64,000 nt of DNA from Geomonas diazotrophica. GTDB taxonomy: Bacteria > Desulfobacterota > Desulfuromonadia > Geobacterales > Geobacteraceae. The notes below the pieces were generated by a model. It was not told the DNA's origin. It ran no database searches and worked only from the letters and a program-made list of their open reading frames with translations. The stretch spans positions 101,905 through 165,904 of the forward strand of contig NZ_JAHLMF010000017.1 of the NCBI RefSeq assembly GCF_018919385.1. The letters run 5' to 3'. Shown piece by piece: positions 51,308 through 60,863 of this stretch. A program made the position numbers and the translations under genes. Every line of letters starts with the position of its first letter. The stretch's first letter is position 1.

Positions 51308-52795
51308 CTAGTTTTCCGCTGCCTGGTTCGGGCCTGCCGCTGCGAGCGACGCCTGCCGCCCGTGTTGTTCGCTGCGAGCCGGGGCCAGCGCCCCCGCGGG
51401 AAGGATCACCGTGAAGGTGGTGCCTTCCCCCTTGCGGCTTTGCACCGTGATGCGCCCGCCGTGCTCCTTGACGATCCGTTCGGTGATGGCCAGCCCCAGG
51501 CCGATCCCCGCTTCCCGGGTGGTGAAGTAGGGCTGGAACACCTTCTCCAGGTCCTGCTCCTCGATGCCCACGCCGTTGTCGCTGAAGCTCAGCCGGCATT
51601 CCCCGGTTTCCGGGTCCACGGAGGCGCCCAGGGTGATGGTGCCGCCGTCGGTCATGGCCTGCATGCTGTTGCTTATGAAGTTGCACAGGCAGTTACGCAT
51701 CAGCTCCGGGTCGATCTGCATGGCCGGCAGGTCCTCGGGGATCTCTCGCACCACCTGCATGTTCCTTTCGGTGAGCCGGTCCTGCATGATGTGGATCGCC
51801 TTGTCGGCCAGGTCGGGGTAGCTCACCCGCTGCAGCTTGAGCTTGAGCGGCCGGCCGTAGTTCATGAAGTTGAGCACCATGTAGTTGGCCTTGCGCACCT
51901 CTTCCTTGATGTTGTCCGCGATGGCCACGAGCTCGCCCCCCTTCTCCGGGCAGGTGGGGAGCAGCTCGCTTTTCAGGTGGTCGATGGCGAGGCTTATGTA
52001 GTTGAGCGGGTTCCTGATCTCGTGGGCGATCCCCGCCGCCAGCTGTCCCACCTTGGAGAGGTGCTCCGCCTCGTAGAGCCGCTTCTCCAACTGCTCCTTC
52101 TCCTTGAGCTTCTTCACCATCTCGTTCAGGTTCTCGGCAAGCTCGCCTATCTCGTCGCCGCTTTCCGCCTCGAAGGTGACGCTCAGGTCGCCGGCGGAGA
52201 CGTTGTTGACCCCGGTAGCCAGGCGGTGGATCGGGCTGGTGTAGCGGCGCGCCAGGAAGATGATCAGTATCATGCCACCCATGAAGACCAGGACCGTCGC
52301 GGAAAGGCGCCGGACGAAGTTGGCGTGCTGGATGTCGCGGATATTGTCCAAAAGAAGGTTGATCTGCACGTAGCCCAACTGCTCGTCGCCCACGATGACC
52401 GGTACCACCAGGTCGTAGTGCTTGAGCGAGCTGCTGCTGCCCCCCCCGCCGCGGCGCGACGCCTTGAGCCCCTTCTCGAGCTTCTTGATCTCACGCTTCT
52501 TGCCGACCTGGGCCGGGTCGGAGGAGTTGATGATCTCCCCTTCGTTGTTGATGATGTTGATCTCGTTGACGCCCTTGTTTTTGGCCTGGCTGAGGTACTC
52601 CGAAAGGCGGGTCGATTCCTCTTCCGAGGTCAGGTCCTCCACGCTCAGCTGAATGGCCTTGGAAACCACGGTGGAGCTCTCCTGGATCTCCTGAACCAGG
52701 TCATTCTGGCTGAACTGGTTCAGGACGAAGAGGATCAGCGTGGCGACTACCAGCATGGTGAGCATGATCATCACCAGCTTCGTGTTCAGTTTCAT
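51308..52795 (-). CDS. Membrane sensor histidine kinase with HAMP domain
   Basis: A 495-residue kinase: TM1 (7-27), a periplasmic sensor domain of about 130 residues, TM2 (164-183), HAMP (184-236), HisKA with His258 in GIAHEIRNPLNYI, and HATPase_c (NFISNSMQAM, DNGVGIEEQD, GIGLGLAIT). It resembles NtrB/AtoS-type kinases that pair with sigma-54 activators, and the activator gene follows after 16 bases. Confidence 0.94.
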   Translation of the reverse strand: MKLNTKLVMIMLTMLVVATLILFVLNQFSQNDLVQEIQESSTVVSKAIQLSVEDLTSEEESTRLSEYLSQAKNKGVNEINIINNEGEIINSSDPAQVGKKREIKKLEKGLKASRRGGGGSSSSLKHYDLVVPVIVGDEQLGYVQINLLLDNIRDIQHANFVRRLSATVLVFMGGMILIIFLARRYTSPIHRLATGVNNVSAGDLSVTFEAESGDEIGELAENLNEMVKKLKEKEQLEKRLYEAEHLSKVGQLAAGIAHEIRNPLNYISLAIDHLKSELLPTCPEKGGELVAIADNIKEEVRKANYMVLNFMNYGRPLKLKLQRVSYPDLADKAIHIMQDRLTERNMQVVREIPEDLPAMQIDPELMRNCLCNFISNSMQAMTDGGTITLGASVDPETGECRLSFSDNGVGIEEQDLEKVFQPYFTTREAGIGLGLAITERIVKEHGGRITVQSRKGEGTTFTVILPAGALAPARSEQHGRQASLAAAGPNQAAEN

Positions 52796-52835
52796 GATGT
52801 TCTTTCCGTTCTATGAGTTTTCACTAAGCTTGCAA

Positions 52836-52864
52836 GTATACAGCAGCGCCCCTGGCTAGACAAG
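52836..52864 (-). promoter_or_regulatory. Sigma-70-type promoter of the kinase-activator-glgP operon
   Basis: On the minus strand, TTGTCT (52864-52859), a 17-base spacer and TATACT (52841-52836) lie about 40 bases before the kinase start. Confidence 0.65.
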
Positions 52865-52977
52865 GCAGATCTAACGGGGCGCCGGTTTGTTGAATTAATT
52901 GTCTTCCATTAACTTGAGCTTGCTGCTAAGATGCCGGTCGTTGATATGCGCCATGACCAGCAGCGATGGGAGGAGGC

Positions 52978-53160
52978 ATGAGCTACAGCGTCGACAGGAT
53001 TTCGGGGGGGCTCAGGGTCGACCCGGACGCCGGGGGGCAGGAACATCAGCGCAGGCGCGGCAAGTCGGCCCAGAAGTCGGAGCCGGTCGACAGCGTCAGT
53101 ATATCCGAAGAGGCCAAGAAGCTGCTCGAAAAAGCCGAAGCCGAGGGTGCCTCCGAATAG
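52978..53160 (+). CDS. Small FlgM-like motif protein
   Basis: A 60-residue charged protein with a very good ribosome binding site (GGGAGGAGG). Residues 1-35 look disordered. Residues 36-55 (EPVDSVSISEEAKKLLEKAE) resemble the VSxSxEAxxL segment of FlgM anti-sigma-28 proteins and of some other flagellar peptides. It is shorter than typical FlgM (about 90 residues) and would lack much of the sigma-binding helices. The function is uncertain; it ends three bases before the convergent HDOD gene. Confidence 0.65.
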   Translation: MSYSVDRISGGLRVDPDAGGQEHQRRRGKSAQKSEPVDSVSISEEAKKLLEKAEAEGASE

Positions 53161-53163
53161 CCG

Positions 53164-54015
53164 CTAGCTGGTGAAAAGGGCCTTGTCCTCGGCGAAGGCC
53201 TTGTCGAAGACCTCCAGCATCTCGGCCGCGTTCTCTTCCGTGATCTTCAGCATCTGGCCCGCCTTGGAGGCGGCGATGTCCATGTCTTCCCGGGGTTCCC
53301 TGACCCCTATGCCGAGCTTGAGGCAGAACTGGTCGGCCAGCGAGGTCACCGCGGTCAGGTTGACCAGTGCGGGGTCGTCCAGATCGCTGAAGTCCAACTG
53401 GTGGTGCTGCAGGATCGCCGTGGTCAGGATCTCGGGGAAGTTCCACTTCTTGATCACGTACGCTCCCACCTCGTCATGGGTGAAGGGGTAGACCCCCTTC
53501 TCCGCCTGCCCGAAGGTAATCCCCTCGTTGTAACAGTGCTGCATCACCTCCTGGAACTTGTCCCGGTCCAGGGTGTTCATGATGATCTTGCCGATGTCGT
53601 GGAACAGCCCGGCTAGGAAGGCTTCCTCCTCGTTGGCGGCGCGGGTGCGTCTGGCGATGATCCTGGCGGCGAGCCCGGCTGCGAAGGAGTGCTCCCAGAG
53701 CATCTTCTCGGTCAGGCCGTAGGGCTTGTAGACCTGCTTCACCGATGCGGCCACCACGAGGCTTCTCAGGGTGCTGAAACCGAGGACGACGATGGCGCTG
53801 GAGAGGGTCTGGATCTGTCTACGGCAGCCGTAAAAGGAGGAGTTTGATATTTTGAGGACCCGCGCCGCGACGGCCGGGTCGGACGAGACGATCTTGGCGA
53901 GTTCTTCGGCCGTGGCGTTCTCGCTTTCGATGAGCTCCATCACCTTGATGGCAACGATGGGAATGGTGGGCAGGTCCGCTGCGGTCATGATCGCAGTCTC
54001 GAGTTCTTTATTCAT
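53164..54015 (-). CDS. HDOD domain protein
   Basis: A 283-residue single HDOD protein. ADLPTIPIVAIKVMELIESE, VSSDPAVAARVLKISNSSFY and FLAGLFHDIGKIIMN are the markers. The HD pair is retained in FHDIGK, but HDOD proteins as a group lack proven phosphohydrolase activity and act in signalling. It could serve a motility or c-di-GMP-linked role; partner unknown. Confidence 0.92.
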   Translation of the reverse strand: MNKELETAIMTAADLPTIPIVAIKVMELIESENATAEELAKIVSSDPAVAARVLKISNSSFYGCRRQIQTLSSAIVVLGFSTLRSLVVAASVKQVYKPYGLTEKMLWEHSFAAGLAARIIARRTRAANEEEAFLAGLFHDIGKIIMNTLDRDKFQEVMQHCYNEGITFGQAEKGVYPFTHDEVGAYVIKKWNFPEILTTAILQHHQLDFSDLDDPALVNLTAVTSLADQFCLKLGIGVREPREDMDIAASKAGQMLKITEENAAEMLEVFDKAFAEDKALFTS

Positions 54016-54105
54016 GCCTTTGATCCTTCCGTTGGTGAGGGGCGGTTTAGGTCAGGTTCAAAAATATACCAAAACGTTTCCTTTAGGCAAGCTCGGATTT
54101 AATGA

Positions 54106-54134
54106 TTGAAAGGGGGCGCCGTGCGGTCTATACT
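54106..54134 (+). promoter_or_regulatory. Sigma-70-type promoter of engB
   Basis: TTGAAA (54106-54111), a 17-base spacer and TATACT (54129-54134) lie 29 bases before the engB start. Confidence 0.75.
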
Positions 54135-54163
54135 GCCCGGAAAAAAAGGAATAAGGTTTCACT

Positions 54164-54799
54164 TTGATCGTAAAGAACACGGAATTCATTAAAAGCGCGA
54201 CCCGTCCGGCGCACTACCCTGAGGGGAACCTCCCCGAGATCGCCTTCGCCGGGCGCTCGAACGTCGGCAAGTCTTCATTGGTCAACGTGCTGGTGAACCG
54301 GAAGAACCTGGTGCGCACCAGTTCCACCCCCGGCCGCACGCAGCTGATCAACTTCTTCCAGGTAAACGACGACTTCATGCTGGTCGACCTCCCCGGTTAC
54401 GGCTACGCCAAGGTGCCGCTGGCGGTGAAGAAGGACTGGCGCCCCATGATGGAGACCTACCTCGCCAAGAGGAAGAACCTGCGCGGGGTGGTGCTGATCC
54501 TGGATATCCGCCGGGTCCCCAACGACGACGACCTGCAGATGCTCGCCTGGCTGCGTGCCTATTCCATCGCCCCCATCATCGTGGTCACCAAGTGCGACAA
54601 GCTCTCCAAGAACGAGCGCGCCCGGCAGACCGCCGTGATCTGCGCCACCCTGGCCGTCGACAAGCAGGACCTCACCTTTTTCTCCGCCCTCAACAAGGAA
54701 GGAAAGGACGCCGTCTGGGCCCGCATCGACGCGGCCCTCGCCCCCGCGGAGGGGGAAAGCGGCGAATTTGCGGAGGAAGCGGCGCCCGTTAGGGATTGA
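54164..54799 (+). CDS. engB: Ribosome biogenesis GTPase EngB (YsxC/YihA)
   Basis: A 211-residue GTPase for large-subunit assembly. GRSNVGKSS (G1, residues 30-38), DLPGYG (G3) and TKCDK (G4) are present. It starts at TTG 54164, preceded by AAGGAATAAGG; no in-frame ATG gives the conserved N-terminus. A C-terminal acidic tail of about 15 residues extends the family length slightly. Confidence 0.96.
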   Translation: MIVKNTEFIKSATRPAHYPEGNLPEIAFAGRSNVGKSSLVNVLVNRKNLVRTSSTPGRTQLINFFQVNDDFMLVDLPGYGYAKVPLAVKKDWRPMMETYLAKRKNLRGVVLILDIRRVPNDDDLQMLAWLRAYSIAPIIVVTKCDKLSKNERARQTAVICATLAVDKQDLTFFSALNKEGKDAVWARIDAALAPAEGESGEFAEEAAPVRD

Positions 54800-54824
54800 C
54801 TTTCACCGCGGCGTCTGTTAGTAA
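54796..54824 (+). promoter_or_regulatory. Sigma-70-type promoter of the cobalamin operon
   Basis: TTGACT (54796-54801), a 17-base spacer and TAGTAA (54819-54824) overlap the engB stop codon and lie just before the riboswitch. Confidence 0.65.
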
Positions 54825-54844
54825 ACACGTCGCTGTAAAAAATA

Positions 54845-55010
54845 CATAGACGTTCGTCTTGGTGCCCCGAGAGGGGTTAAAAGGGAAGAGGGTGTGAATC
54901 CCTCGCTGTCCCGCAACTGTGAACGGAGATGAAAGCCGCAACAACGCCACTGATCGCATCGGGAAGGCGCGGCGAGTAAGACGACCCGTGAGTCAGGAAA
55001 CCTGCCAGGA
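54845..55010 (+). promoter_or_regulatory. Cobalamin riboswitch aptamer
   Basis: The leader has the landmarks of the AdoCbl aptamer: TTCGTCTTGGTGCC at the 5' side, GGGAAGAGGGTGTGAATCCC, CGCTGTCCCGCAACTGTGA, the GCCACTG box and the closing GAGTCAGGAAACCTGCC. It sits 103 bases before cobU. Ligand binding should reduce expression of the downstream cobalamin genes. Boundaries are approximate. Confidence 0.95.
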
Positions 55011-55057
55011 TGAGAAGCTTGTTGGAACCTCCGTGGCAGAGGGGCTAAAGCCGGAAC

Positions 55058-55077
55058 CGCACCTGTAGTGCGTTTTT
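55058..55077 (+). terminator. First terminator-like hairpin of the riboswitch expression platform
   Basis: CGCAC / GTGCG (55058-55062 and 55068-55072) with a five-base loop is followed by TTTTT. Confidence 0.6.
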
Positions 55078-55080
55078 GAC

Positions 55081-55112
55081 CCGCCTTCCGTCATGGGAAG
55101 GGGGGTTTTTTT
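55081..55112 (+). terminator. Second terminator of the riboswitch, overlapping the cobU ribosome binding site
   Basis: CCTTCC (55084-55089) pairs with GGAAGG (55096-55101), extended by C-G pairs, followed by seven T residues ending at the ATG. The right arm AAGGGGGG is also the only candidate ribosome binding site of cobU, so this hairpin can block both transcription and translation. Confidence 0.8.
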
Positions 55113-55634
55113 ATGTCCAAAGTGGTCCTGGTCACCGGTGGTGCCCGCAGCGGTAAGAGCCGTTTCGCCGAGGGGCTGGCCGAGGCATACGCCCCGCTGC
55201 GGGGCTACCTCGCCACCGGCGAGCCTGGCGACGCCGAGATGGCGGACCGCATCGCCCGGCACCAGGGGCGGCGCGGCCCGGAGTGGCAGACCGTCGAGGA
55301 ACCGCTCGAGGTGGCGGAGGCGATCCGCAGCCACGAGGGGCGCTTTAACGTGATGCTGCTCGACTGCGTCACCCTCTGGATCTCCAACCTCCTCTTCCGG
55401 TGTCCGGGCGGGGCCGGCGAGGCCCTGGCCCAAGTGGCAAGCTTCGCCGGGAGCTTCGCCTCGCTCCAAACCCCGCTCATCATCGTCACCAACGAGGTCG
55501 GGATGGGGATCGTCCCCGAGCATCCTCTCTCCCGCAGCTTCCGGGATCTCGCCGGCGAAGCCAACGAGTTGATCGCCGCCGCCGCCGACGAGGTCTACGT
55601 CACCATTTCAGGATTGCCGCTCAGGCTGAAGTGA
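55113..55634 (+). CDS. cobU: Adenosylcobinamide kinase / adenosylcobinamide-phosphate guanylyltransferase
   Basis: A 173-residue bifunctional enzyme. The P-loop is GGARSGKS (residues 9-16). His50 in IARHQGRRG is the guanylylated residue by analogy, and LLDCVTLWISNLL and VTNEVGMGIVPEHPLSR are conserved. It phosphorylates and activates adenosylcobinamide before lower-ligand attachment. First gene after the riboswitch. Confidence 0.97.
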   Translation: MSKVVLVTGGARSGKSRFAEGLAEAYAPLRGYLATGEPGDAEMADRIARHQGRRGPEWQTVEEPLEVAEAIRSHEGRFNVMLLDCVTLWISNLLFRCPGGAGEALAQVASFAGSFASLQTPLIIVTNEVGMGIVPEHPLSRSFRDLAGEANELIAAAADEVYVTISGLPLRLK

Positions 55635-55679
55635 TAATGCCATGACATGTGAAATGCCATGAAATTCAAGGAGGAACCG

Positions 55680-56732
55680 ATGCAACTTCTGGAAACAACC
55701 CTCGCCAAGATCCAGCCCGTGGACGAGGCGATGCTCGCCAAGGCCCAGGCCAAACTCGATAACAAGACCAAGCCGCTCGGCTCGCTGGGACGCCTGGAGG
55801 AGGTCGGCCGCCGCTTCGCTGCCATCACCGGCGACCTCGCCCCCGACACCGCCAAGAAGGTCATCTTCACCTTCGCCGGCGACCACGGCATCGTCGAGGA
55901 AGGTGTCTCCCTGTTCCCCAAGGAAGTCACCCCGCAGATGGTGCTCAACTTCCTGCGCGGCGGCGCCGGGGTCAACGTGCTCGCCCGCCACAGCGGCGCC
56001 GAGGTGCGCGTGGTCGACGTGGGCGTCGACTACGACTTCGAGCCGGCGCCGGGACTCATCATCCGCAAGGTGGCCAAGGGAACCCGCAACTTCGCCAAGG
56101 GTAGCGCCATGACCCGCGAGGAGGCGGTGGCAGCCATCGAGGTCGGCATCGCGCTCGCCGATGAGGCCAAAAAGGAAGGGATCGCCATGGTCGGCACCGG
56201 CGAGATGGGGATCGGCAACACCAGCCCCTCCTCCGCCATCATCGCCGCCATCGCCGGCTGCACCGTCCGGGAGGTCACCCACCGCGGCACCGGCATCGGC
56301 GACGAGGCCCTCGAGAACAAGATCAAGGTGATCCAGGCCGGCCTCGACTTGAACCGTCCCGAGCCGCAGGACCCGCTGGACGTGCTCACCAAGGTGGGCG
56401 GGCTGGAGATCGCCGGCATCGCCGGACTGGTGCTGGGCGCCGCCGCCAACCGCATTCCGGTGGTGGTAGACGGCTTCATCTCCACCGCGGGCGCGCTGAT
56501 CGCCTCCGAGATACATCCCTCCGTGCGCGACTACATCTTCACCGCGCACACCTCGGTGGAGATCGGGCACCAGATGATGCTGGAGCGCATCGGCGTCAAG
56601 CCGCTGCTCGACCTGCAGCTGCGCCTGGGGGAGGGGACCGGCGCCGCGCTCGCCATGGGACTCATCGAGGCAGGCGTCAAGATCCTCAAGGAGATGGCTA
56701 CCTTCGAAGAGGCCGGGGTGGCCTCCTCCTGA
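55680..56732 (+). CDS. cobT: Nicotinate-nucleotide-dimethylbenzimidazole phosphoribosyltransferase
   Basis: A 350-residue enzyme that makes the alpha-ribazole phosphate from a benzimidazole base. [45 protein letters not shown] and [14 protein letters not shown] are present. With BzaF downstream, its substrate may be 5-hydroxybenzimidazole rather than DMB. The ATG at 55680 follows AAGGAGG. Confidence 0.97.
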   Translation: MQLLETTLAKIQPVDEAMLAKAQAKLDNKTKPLGSLGRLEEVGRRFAAITGDLAPDTAKKVIFTFAGDHGIVEEGVSLFPKEVTPQMVLNFLRGGAGVNVLARHSGAEVRVVDVGVDYDFEPAPGLIIRKVAKGTRNFAKGSAMTREEAVAAIEVGIALADEAKKEGIAMVGTGEMGIGNTSPSSAIIAAIAGCTVREVTHRGTGIGDEALENKIKVIQAGLDLNRPEPQDPLDVLTKVGGLEIAGIAGLVLGAAANRIPVVVDGFISTAGALIASEIHPSVRDYIFTAHTSVEIGHQMMLERIGVKPLLDLQLRLGEGTGAALAMGLIEAGVKILKEMATFEEAGVASS

Positions 56733-56754
56733 TGGGTGGGGGCGAGGTAACCGC

Positions 56755-57501
56755 ATGAGGCTTTTCATCATCGCCTTCCAGTTCCTGACCATCGTGCCGC
56801 TACCGGTCTCGGTGCGCTGCGAGGAGAAGGACCTGGGGCGCTCCATGGCCCTGTTCCCGCTGGTGGGGCTCGCCATCGGGGCGCTCCTGGCGGGGACCGA
56901 CTTCCTGCTGGCGCCGCTTCTGCCCCGCTCCGTGGCCGACCTGGTGCTGGTTACCCTCTTGAGCGTGGTCACCGGCGCGCTGCACCTGGACGGCCTCTCG
57001 GATGTCTGCGACGGGCTGGCCGCGCGCGGCTCCCGCGAACGCTTCCTGGAGATCATGAAGGATTCCAGGGTTGGGGCCGTGGGGGCGGTGGGCCTCGTGC
57101 TGGGGCTGCTCCTCAAGTACCAGGCGCTGCTCGCGCTCCCTGACGCGTACAAGCGGGAAGCGCTCCTCTTCTTCCCGATGGCCGCGCGTTTCGCCCAGGT
57201 GCAGATGACGGTCGGTTCTCAGCGCGCCCGCAAGGACGGGCTGGGGCACGCCTTCGTCGGCGGGGGGGGGACGCTGCAACTGGTCCTTGCCGGCGCCTGC
57301 ACCGTTGCGGTTGCGGGGGTGTTGCTCCACCTTGCCGGCCTGGTCGCCCTGTTGCTCCTGTTCTTCCTCACCCTTGGCATCAAGGGGTGGGCGCACAGAA
57401 GGCTTGGTGGCGTGACCGGCGACGTGATCGGCTTTGCCAGCGAAATGAACGAGATATTCTGCCTGTTGTTCCTGCTGGCGCTCTTGCGCCGGATGGGATG
57501 A
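56755..57501 (+). CDS. cobS: Adenosylcobinamide-GDP ribazoletransferase (cobalamin synthase)
   Basis: A 248-residue membrane enzyme with five or six TM helices. GALHLDGLSDVCDGLAARGS with its acidic metal site and MKDSRVGAVGAVGLVLGLLL are the family motifs. It joins AdoCbi-GDP and alpha-ribazole (phosphate). Confidence 0.96.
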   Translation: MRLFIIAFQFLTIVPLPVSVRCEEKDLGRSMALFPLVGLAIGALLAGTDFLLAPLLPRSVADLVLVTLLSVVTGALHLDGLSDVCDGLAARGSRERFLEIMKDSRVGAVGAVGLVLGLLLKYQALLALPDAYKREALLFFPMAARFAQVQMTVGSQRARKDGLGHAFVGGGGTLQLVLAGACTVAVAGVLLHLAGLVALLLLFFLTLGIKGWAHRRLGGVTGDVIGFASEMNEIFCLLFLLALLRRMG

Positions 57502-57556
57502 GGGGATCGGCTCCGCAGGTGCCTGTCCCCCTGGCGCAGGTTGTACAGGAGAAGCC

Positions 57557-58153
57557 ATGATCGAAAGAACGAGGATACACCTGATCCGCCACGGCGAGGT
57601 GGAGCGCTCCTACTGCTACAACGGCCACTACGACGTCCGCCTCACCCCTCGCGGCGAGGAGATGTACCACCAGCTGAAACCGCGCCTGAACCCGGACCGG
57701 ATCAGTGCCGTCTACACCAGCGACCTGCAAAGGACCGTGCGCGGCGGCGAGATACTGGGCCCCTACCTCGGGGTGGAGCCGGTGACGGTCCCCGCCCTGC
57801 GCGAACTCAATTGCGGCGTCTGGGAGGGGCTCTCCGTGTCCCAGATCCAGGAGCAACGCCCGGACGAGTGGGCGGCGCGCATGGCGGACCTGGAAAACTT
57901 CTGCGCGCCCGGTGGCGAGAGCCTGGGGGAACTGGCGGGGCGCGTACTCCCGGCCCTGAGGGAGATCGTGGAGCGGCACCGGGGCGAGGAGGTCCTGGTG
58001 GTGGCGCACGGCGGGGTGAACCGCATCATCCTGCTGGATGCGATCAAGGCGCCGTTGGGCTCCTTCTTCAGTATCGACCAGCAGTACTGTGCCATGAACA
58101 TCATCGACTACTGGGCCGATGGCAACAACGTGGTCCAGCTGGTCAACGGTTGA
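57557..58153 (+). CDS. cobC: Alpha-ribazole phosphatase-like histidine phosphatase
   Basis: A 198-residue histidine phosphatase. LIRHGEVE (Arg11, His12) is the catalytic motif, and [12 protein letters not shown] gives the second His. Location between cobS and cbiA suggests dephosphorylation of alpha-ribazole 5'-phosphate or cobalamin 5'-phosphate. Confidence 0.9.
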   Translation: MIERTRIHLIRHGEVERSYCYNGHYDVRLTPRGEEMYHQLKPRLNPDRISAVYTSDLQRTVRGGEILGPYLGVEPVTVPALRELNCGVWEGLSVSQIQEQRPDEWAARMADLENFCAPGGESLGELAGRVLPALREIVERHRGEEVLVVAHGGVNRIILLDAIKAPLGSFFSIDQQYCAMNIIDYWADGNNVVQLVNG

Positions 58154-58170
58154 CGGAGACACCTTTGAGC

Positions 58171-59559
58171 ATGAAGCGCCTGGTCATCACAGCGCCGCAC
58201 AGCGGCTCGGGAAAAACCACCGTGACCCTCGGGATCATGGCGGCTCTTCTGCGCCGCGGCCTCAAGGTGGCGCCGTTCAAGGTCGGGCCGGACTTTATCG
58301 ATCCCGGCTACCACCGGCTGGTGACCGGCGTCCCCTCCGTGAACCTGGATGGCTGGATGTGCGCCCCCACGTTTCTTCGGGAGACCTTCGCGTTGCACGC
58401 GGCGTCGGCAGATGTCGCCGTGATCGAGGGGGTGATGGGACTCTTCGACGGTATCGACGGTGTCTCCGATGCCGGGAGTACGGCCCAGGTCGCCAAGGAG
58501 CTGGCGGCTCCGGTCGTCCTGGTGGTGGACGCTAAAAGTCAGGCCCGCAGCGCGGCCGCCCTGGTGGGCGGATTTGCCGGCTTCGATCCCGCCGTGCGCG
58601 TTGCGGCGGTCATCTTCAACAACGTGGCGAGCGCGAACCACGAGCGGATTCTGCGCGAGGCGCTCGGGGCGCACCTGCCCGAGGTCCCAGTAGTGGGCTG
58701 CCTCCCCAGGGACGGGGCGCTCGCCATCCCGTCGCGCCACCTGGGGCTCATTACGGCCGAGGACAACCCGCTCTCGCCGGAGTTTCTGGACCACCTGGTC
58801 GAGGTCATCGAGCGGCATCTCGATCTCGAGCTTCTCCTGGAAATGGAGCAGCAGGAGCTTCCAGCGTTGCCGCAACCGTTATTCGCACAGGCCGTGGCGG
58901 GTGATGCCCCGGAGCCGGTGCGGATCGCCGTGGCCAGCGATGCCGCATTTTGCTTCGCCTATCCGGACAACCTGCGGTTGCTTCAAGAAAGCGGCTCCGA
59001 AATCTGCCGTTTCTCCCCCCTGGAGGACGCGGGGTTGCCCGATGGAATCGGCGGCATCTACCTTCCGGGAGGCTATCCGGAGCTTTTCGCAGGGAAGCTC
59101 GCGGCCAACGAGCCGATGAAGCAGGCGCTCCTGCAGGCGGTCGAATCCGGCATGCCGGTCTACGCCGAGTGCGGCGGCTTCATCTACCTGACCCAAGGGG
59201 TAGCCGGGGACGAGGGTACAATCCCGTTCGTCGATATTTTTCCGGTCCGGACCCGGATGCTGCCGCGCCGCAAGGCGCTGGGCTACCGGGAGGTCGAGCT
59301 GGTCTCCAGGGGGATCATCGGCGGGGAGGGAACCGTCGCGCGCGGGCATGAATTTCATTATTCCGAGATGGAGGAGATGCCGGAGGGGGTTGAGCGGCTC
59401 TATCGGGTCAGCAGGAAAGGTGCCTACCTGGGGATGGAAGGGTACCGCTACCGGAACTGCCTGGCCTCCTACATCCATTTACACTTCGGCAGCTCGCCGG
59501 GTATCGCACGGGACTTCGTGGGACACTGCAGGGCATACCGGACAAGGAGTCTCACATGA
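58171..59559 (+). CDS. cbiA: Cobyrinate a,c-diamide synthase
   Basis: A 462-residue glutamine-dependent amidase: an N-terminal ATP-binding domain ([39 protein letters not shown]) and a C-terminal GATase domain ([20 protein letters not shown] with the catalytic Cys). It amidates cobyrinate at positions a and c. ATG 58171 is used; TTG 58165 is better spaced from GGAG. It overlaps the next gene by four bases. Confidence 0.96.
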   Translation: MKRLVITAPHSGSGKTTVTLGIMAALLRRGLKVAPFKVGPDFIDPGYHRLVTGVPSVNLDGWMCAPTFLRETFALHAASADVAVIEGVMGLFDGIDGVSDAGSTAQVAKELAAPVVLVVDAKSQARSAAALVGGFAGFDPAVRVAAVIFNNVASANHERILREALGAHLPEVPVVGCLPRDGALAIPSRHLGLITAEDNPLSPEFLDHLVEVIERHLDLELLLEMEQQELPALPQPLFAQAVAGDAPEPVRIAVASDAAFCFAYPDNLRLLQESGSEICRFSPLEDAGLPDGIGGIYLPGGYPELFAGKLAANEPMKQALLQAVESGMPVYAECGGFIYLTQGVAGDEGTIPFVDIFPVRTRMLPRRKALGYREVELVSRGIIGGEGTVARGHEFHYSEMEEMPEGVERLYRVSRKGAYLGMEGYRYRNCLASYIHLHFGSSPGIARDFVGHCRAYRTRSLT

Positions 59560-60863
59560 AGACGCAGATCGAATCGGCGCGCGCGGGGATCGTCACCCCG
59601 CAGATGGCCCAGGTGGCTTTTGACGAACAGGTAACGCCGGAGTACGTCCGGGACAAGGTGGCTGCGGGGCAGATCGTCATCCCCTGGAACCACGTCAGGA
59701 AGCCGAAGGTGGCCGGCATCGGCACCGGGTTGCGCACCAAGGTGAACGCCTCTATCGGCACCTCGTCGGACATCATCGACTACGAGGCCGAAGTGCGCAA
59801 GGCGCAGGTGGCGCAGCAGGCGGGCGCCGACACCCTGATGGAGCTCTCCGTGGGTGGCGACCTGGACCGGGTGCGGCGCGAAGTGATCGCCGCTGTCGAT
59901 CTGCCGGTGGGGAACGTACCGCTGTACCAGGCCTTCTGCGAGGCGGCCCGGAAGTACGGAGACCCCAACAAGCTCGACGAGGAGATGCTTTTCGACATCA
60001 TCGAGCGCCAGTGCGCCGACGGCATGGCCTTCATGGCGGTCCACTGCGGCATCAACCTCTACACCCTGGAGCGCCTGAGGAAGCAGGGGTACCGCTACGG
60101 CGGCCTGGTGTCCAAGGGGGGGGTCAGCATGGCCGCCTGGATGATCGCCAACAACCGCGAGAACCCGCTCTATGAGAAGTTCGATCGCGTGGTGGAGATC
60201 CTGAAGCGCTACGACACCGTGCTCTCGCTCGGTAACGGTCTCAGGGCCGGTGCCATCCACGACTCCAGCGACCGCGCCCAGATCCAGGAACTCCTGATCA
60301 ACTGCGAGCTCTCCGAGATCGGCCGCGACATGGGTTGCCAGATGCTGGTGGAAGGTCCGGGCCACGTGCCGCTGGACGAGGTGGAGGGTAACATCAAGCT
60401 GCAAAAAAGGATGAGCGGCGGCGCCCCTTATTACATGCTCGGCCCCATCTCCACCGACGTGGCGCCCGGTTTCGACCACATTACCGCCGCCATCGGCGCC
60501 GCCCAGTCATCGCGCTACGGCGCGGACCTGATCTGCTACATCACCCCGGCCGAGCACCTGGCCCTTCCCAACGAGGAGGACGTGCAGATGGGTGTGAAGG
60601 CTGCCAAGATCGCCGCCTACATCGGCGATATGAATAAATACCCCGAGCGGGGACGCGAGCGCGACAAGGAGATGAGCAAGGCGCGCCGCGACCTGGACTG
60701 GCAGCGCCAGTTCGAGCTCGCCCTCTTTCCCGAGGATGCCGCGGCCATCAGGAAAAGCCGCGTCCCCGAGGACGAGCAGACCTGCACCATGTGCGGCGAC
60801 TTCTGCGCCTCCCGCGGCGCCGGCAAGATCTTCGCCGAAGACCTGCGCGGGGACAAGATTTGA
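59556..60863 (+). CDS. bzaF: 5-hydroxybenzimidazole synthase, ThiC paralogue
   Basis: A 435-residue radical-SAM enzyme of the ThiC family. Near the C-terminus CTMCGDFC (Cys410, 413, 417) is the unusual ThiC-type cluster motif; NASIGTSSD and [15 protein letters not shown] are conserved. ThiC makes HMP-P for thiamin; its paralogue BzaF turns aminoimidazole ribotide into 5-hydroxybenzimidazole, the cobalamin lower ligand, in anaerobes including Geobacter relatives. Here it is translationally coupled to cbiA, under a cobalamin riboswitch and in one operon with cobT; no thiamin gene or TPP riboswitch is near. Context therefore favours BzaF. The sequence alone cannot rule out ThiC. Confidence 0.82.
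   Translation: MKTQIESARAGIVTPQMAQVAFDEQVTPEYVRDKVAAGQIVIPWNHVRKPKVAGIGTGLRTKVNASIGTSSDIIDYEAEVRKAQVAQQAGADTLMELSVGGDLDRVRREVIAAVDLPVGNVPLYQAFCEAARKYGDPNKLDEEMLFDIIERQCADGMAFMAVHCGINLYTLERLRKQGYRYGGLVSKGGVSMAAWMIANNRENPLYEKFDRVVEILKRYDTVLSLGNGLRAGAIHDSSDRAQIQELLINCELSEIGRDMGCQMLVEGPGHVPLDEVEGNIKLQKRMSGGAPYYMLGPISTDVAPGFDHITAAIGAAQSSRYGADLICYITPAEHLALPNEEDVQMGVKAAKIAAYIGDMNKYPERGRERDKEMSKARRDLDWQRQFELALFPEDAAAIRKSRVPEDEQTCTMCGDFCASRGAGKIFAEDLRGDKI

Noticed and set aside
59556..60863. Annotation as thiamin biosynthesis gene thiC
   Set aside because: Operon context (cobalamin riboswitch, cobT, cbiA, cobalt transporter) and lack of a TPP riboswitch or thiamin genes favour bzaF; thiC remains the fallback.
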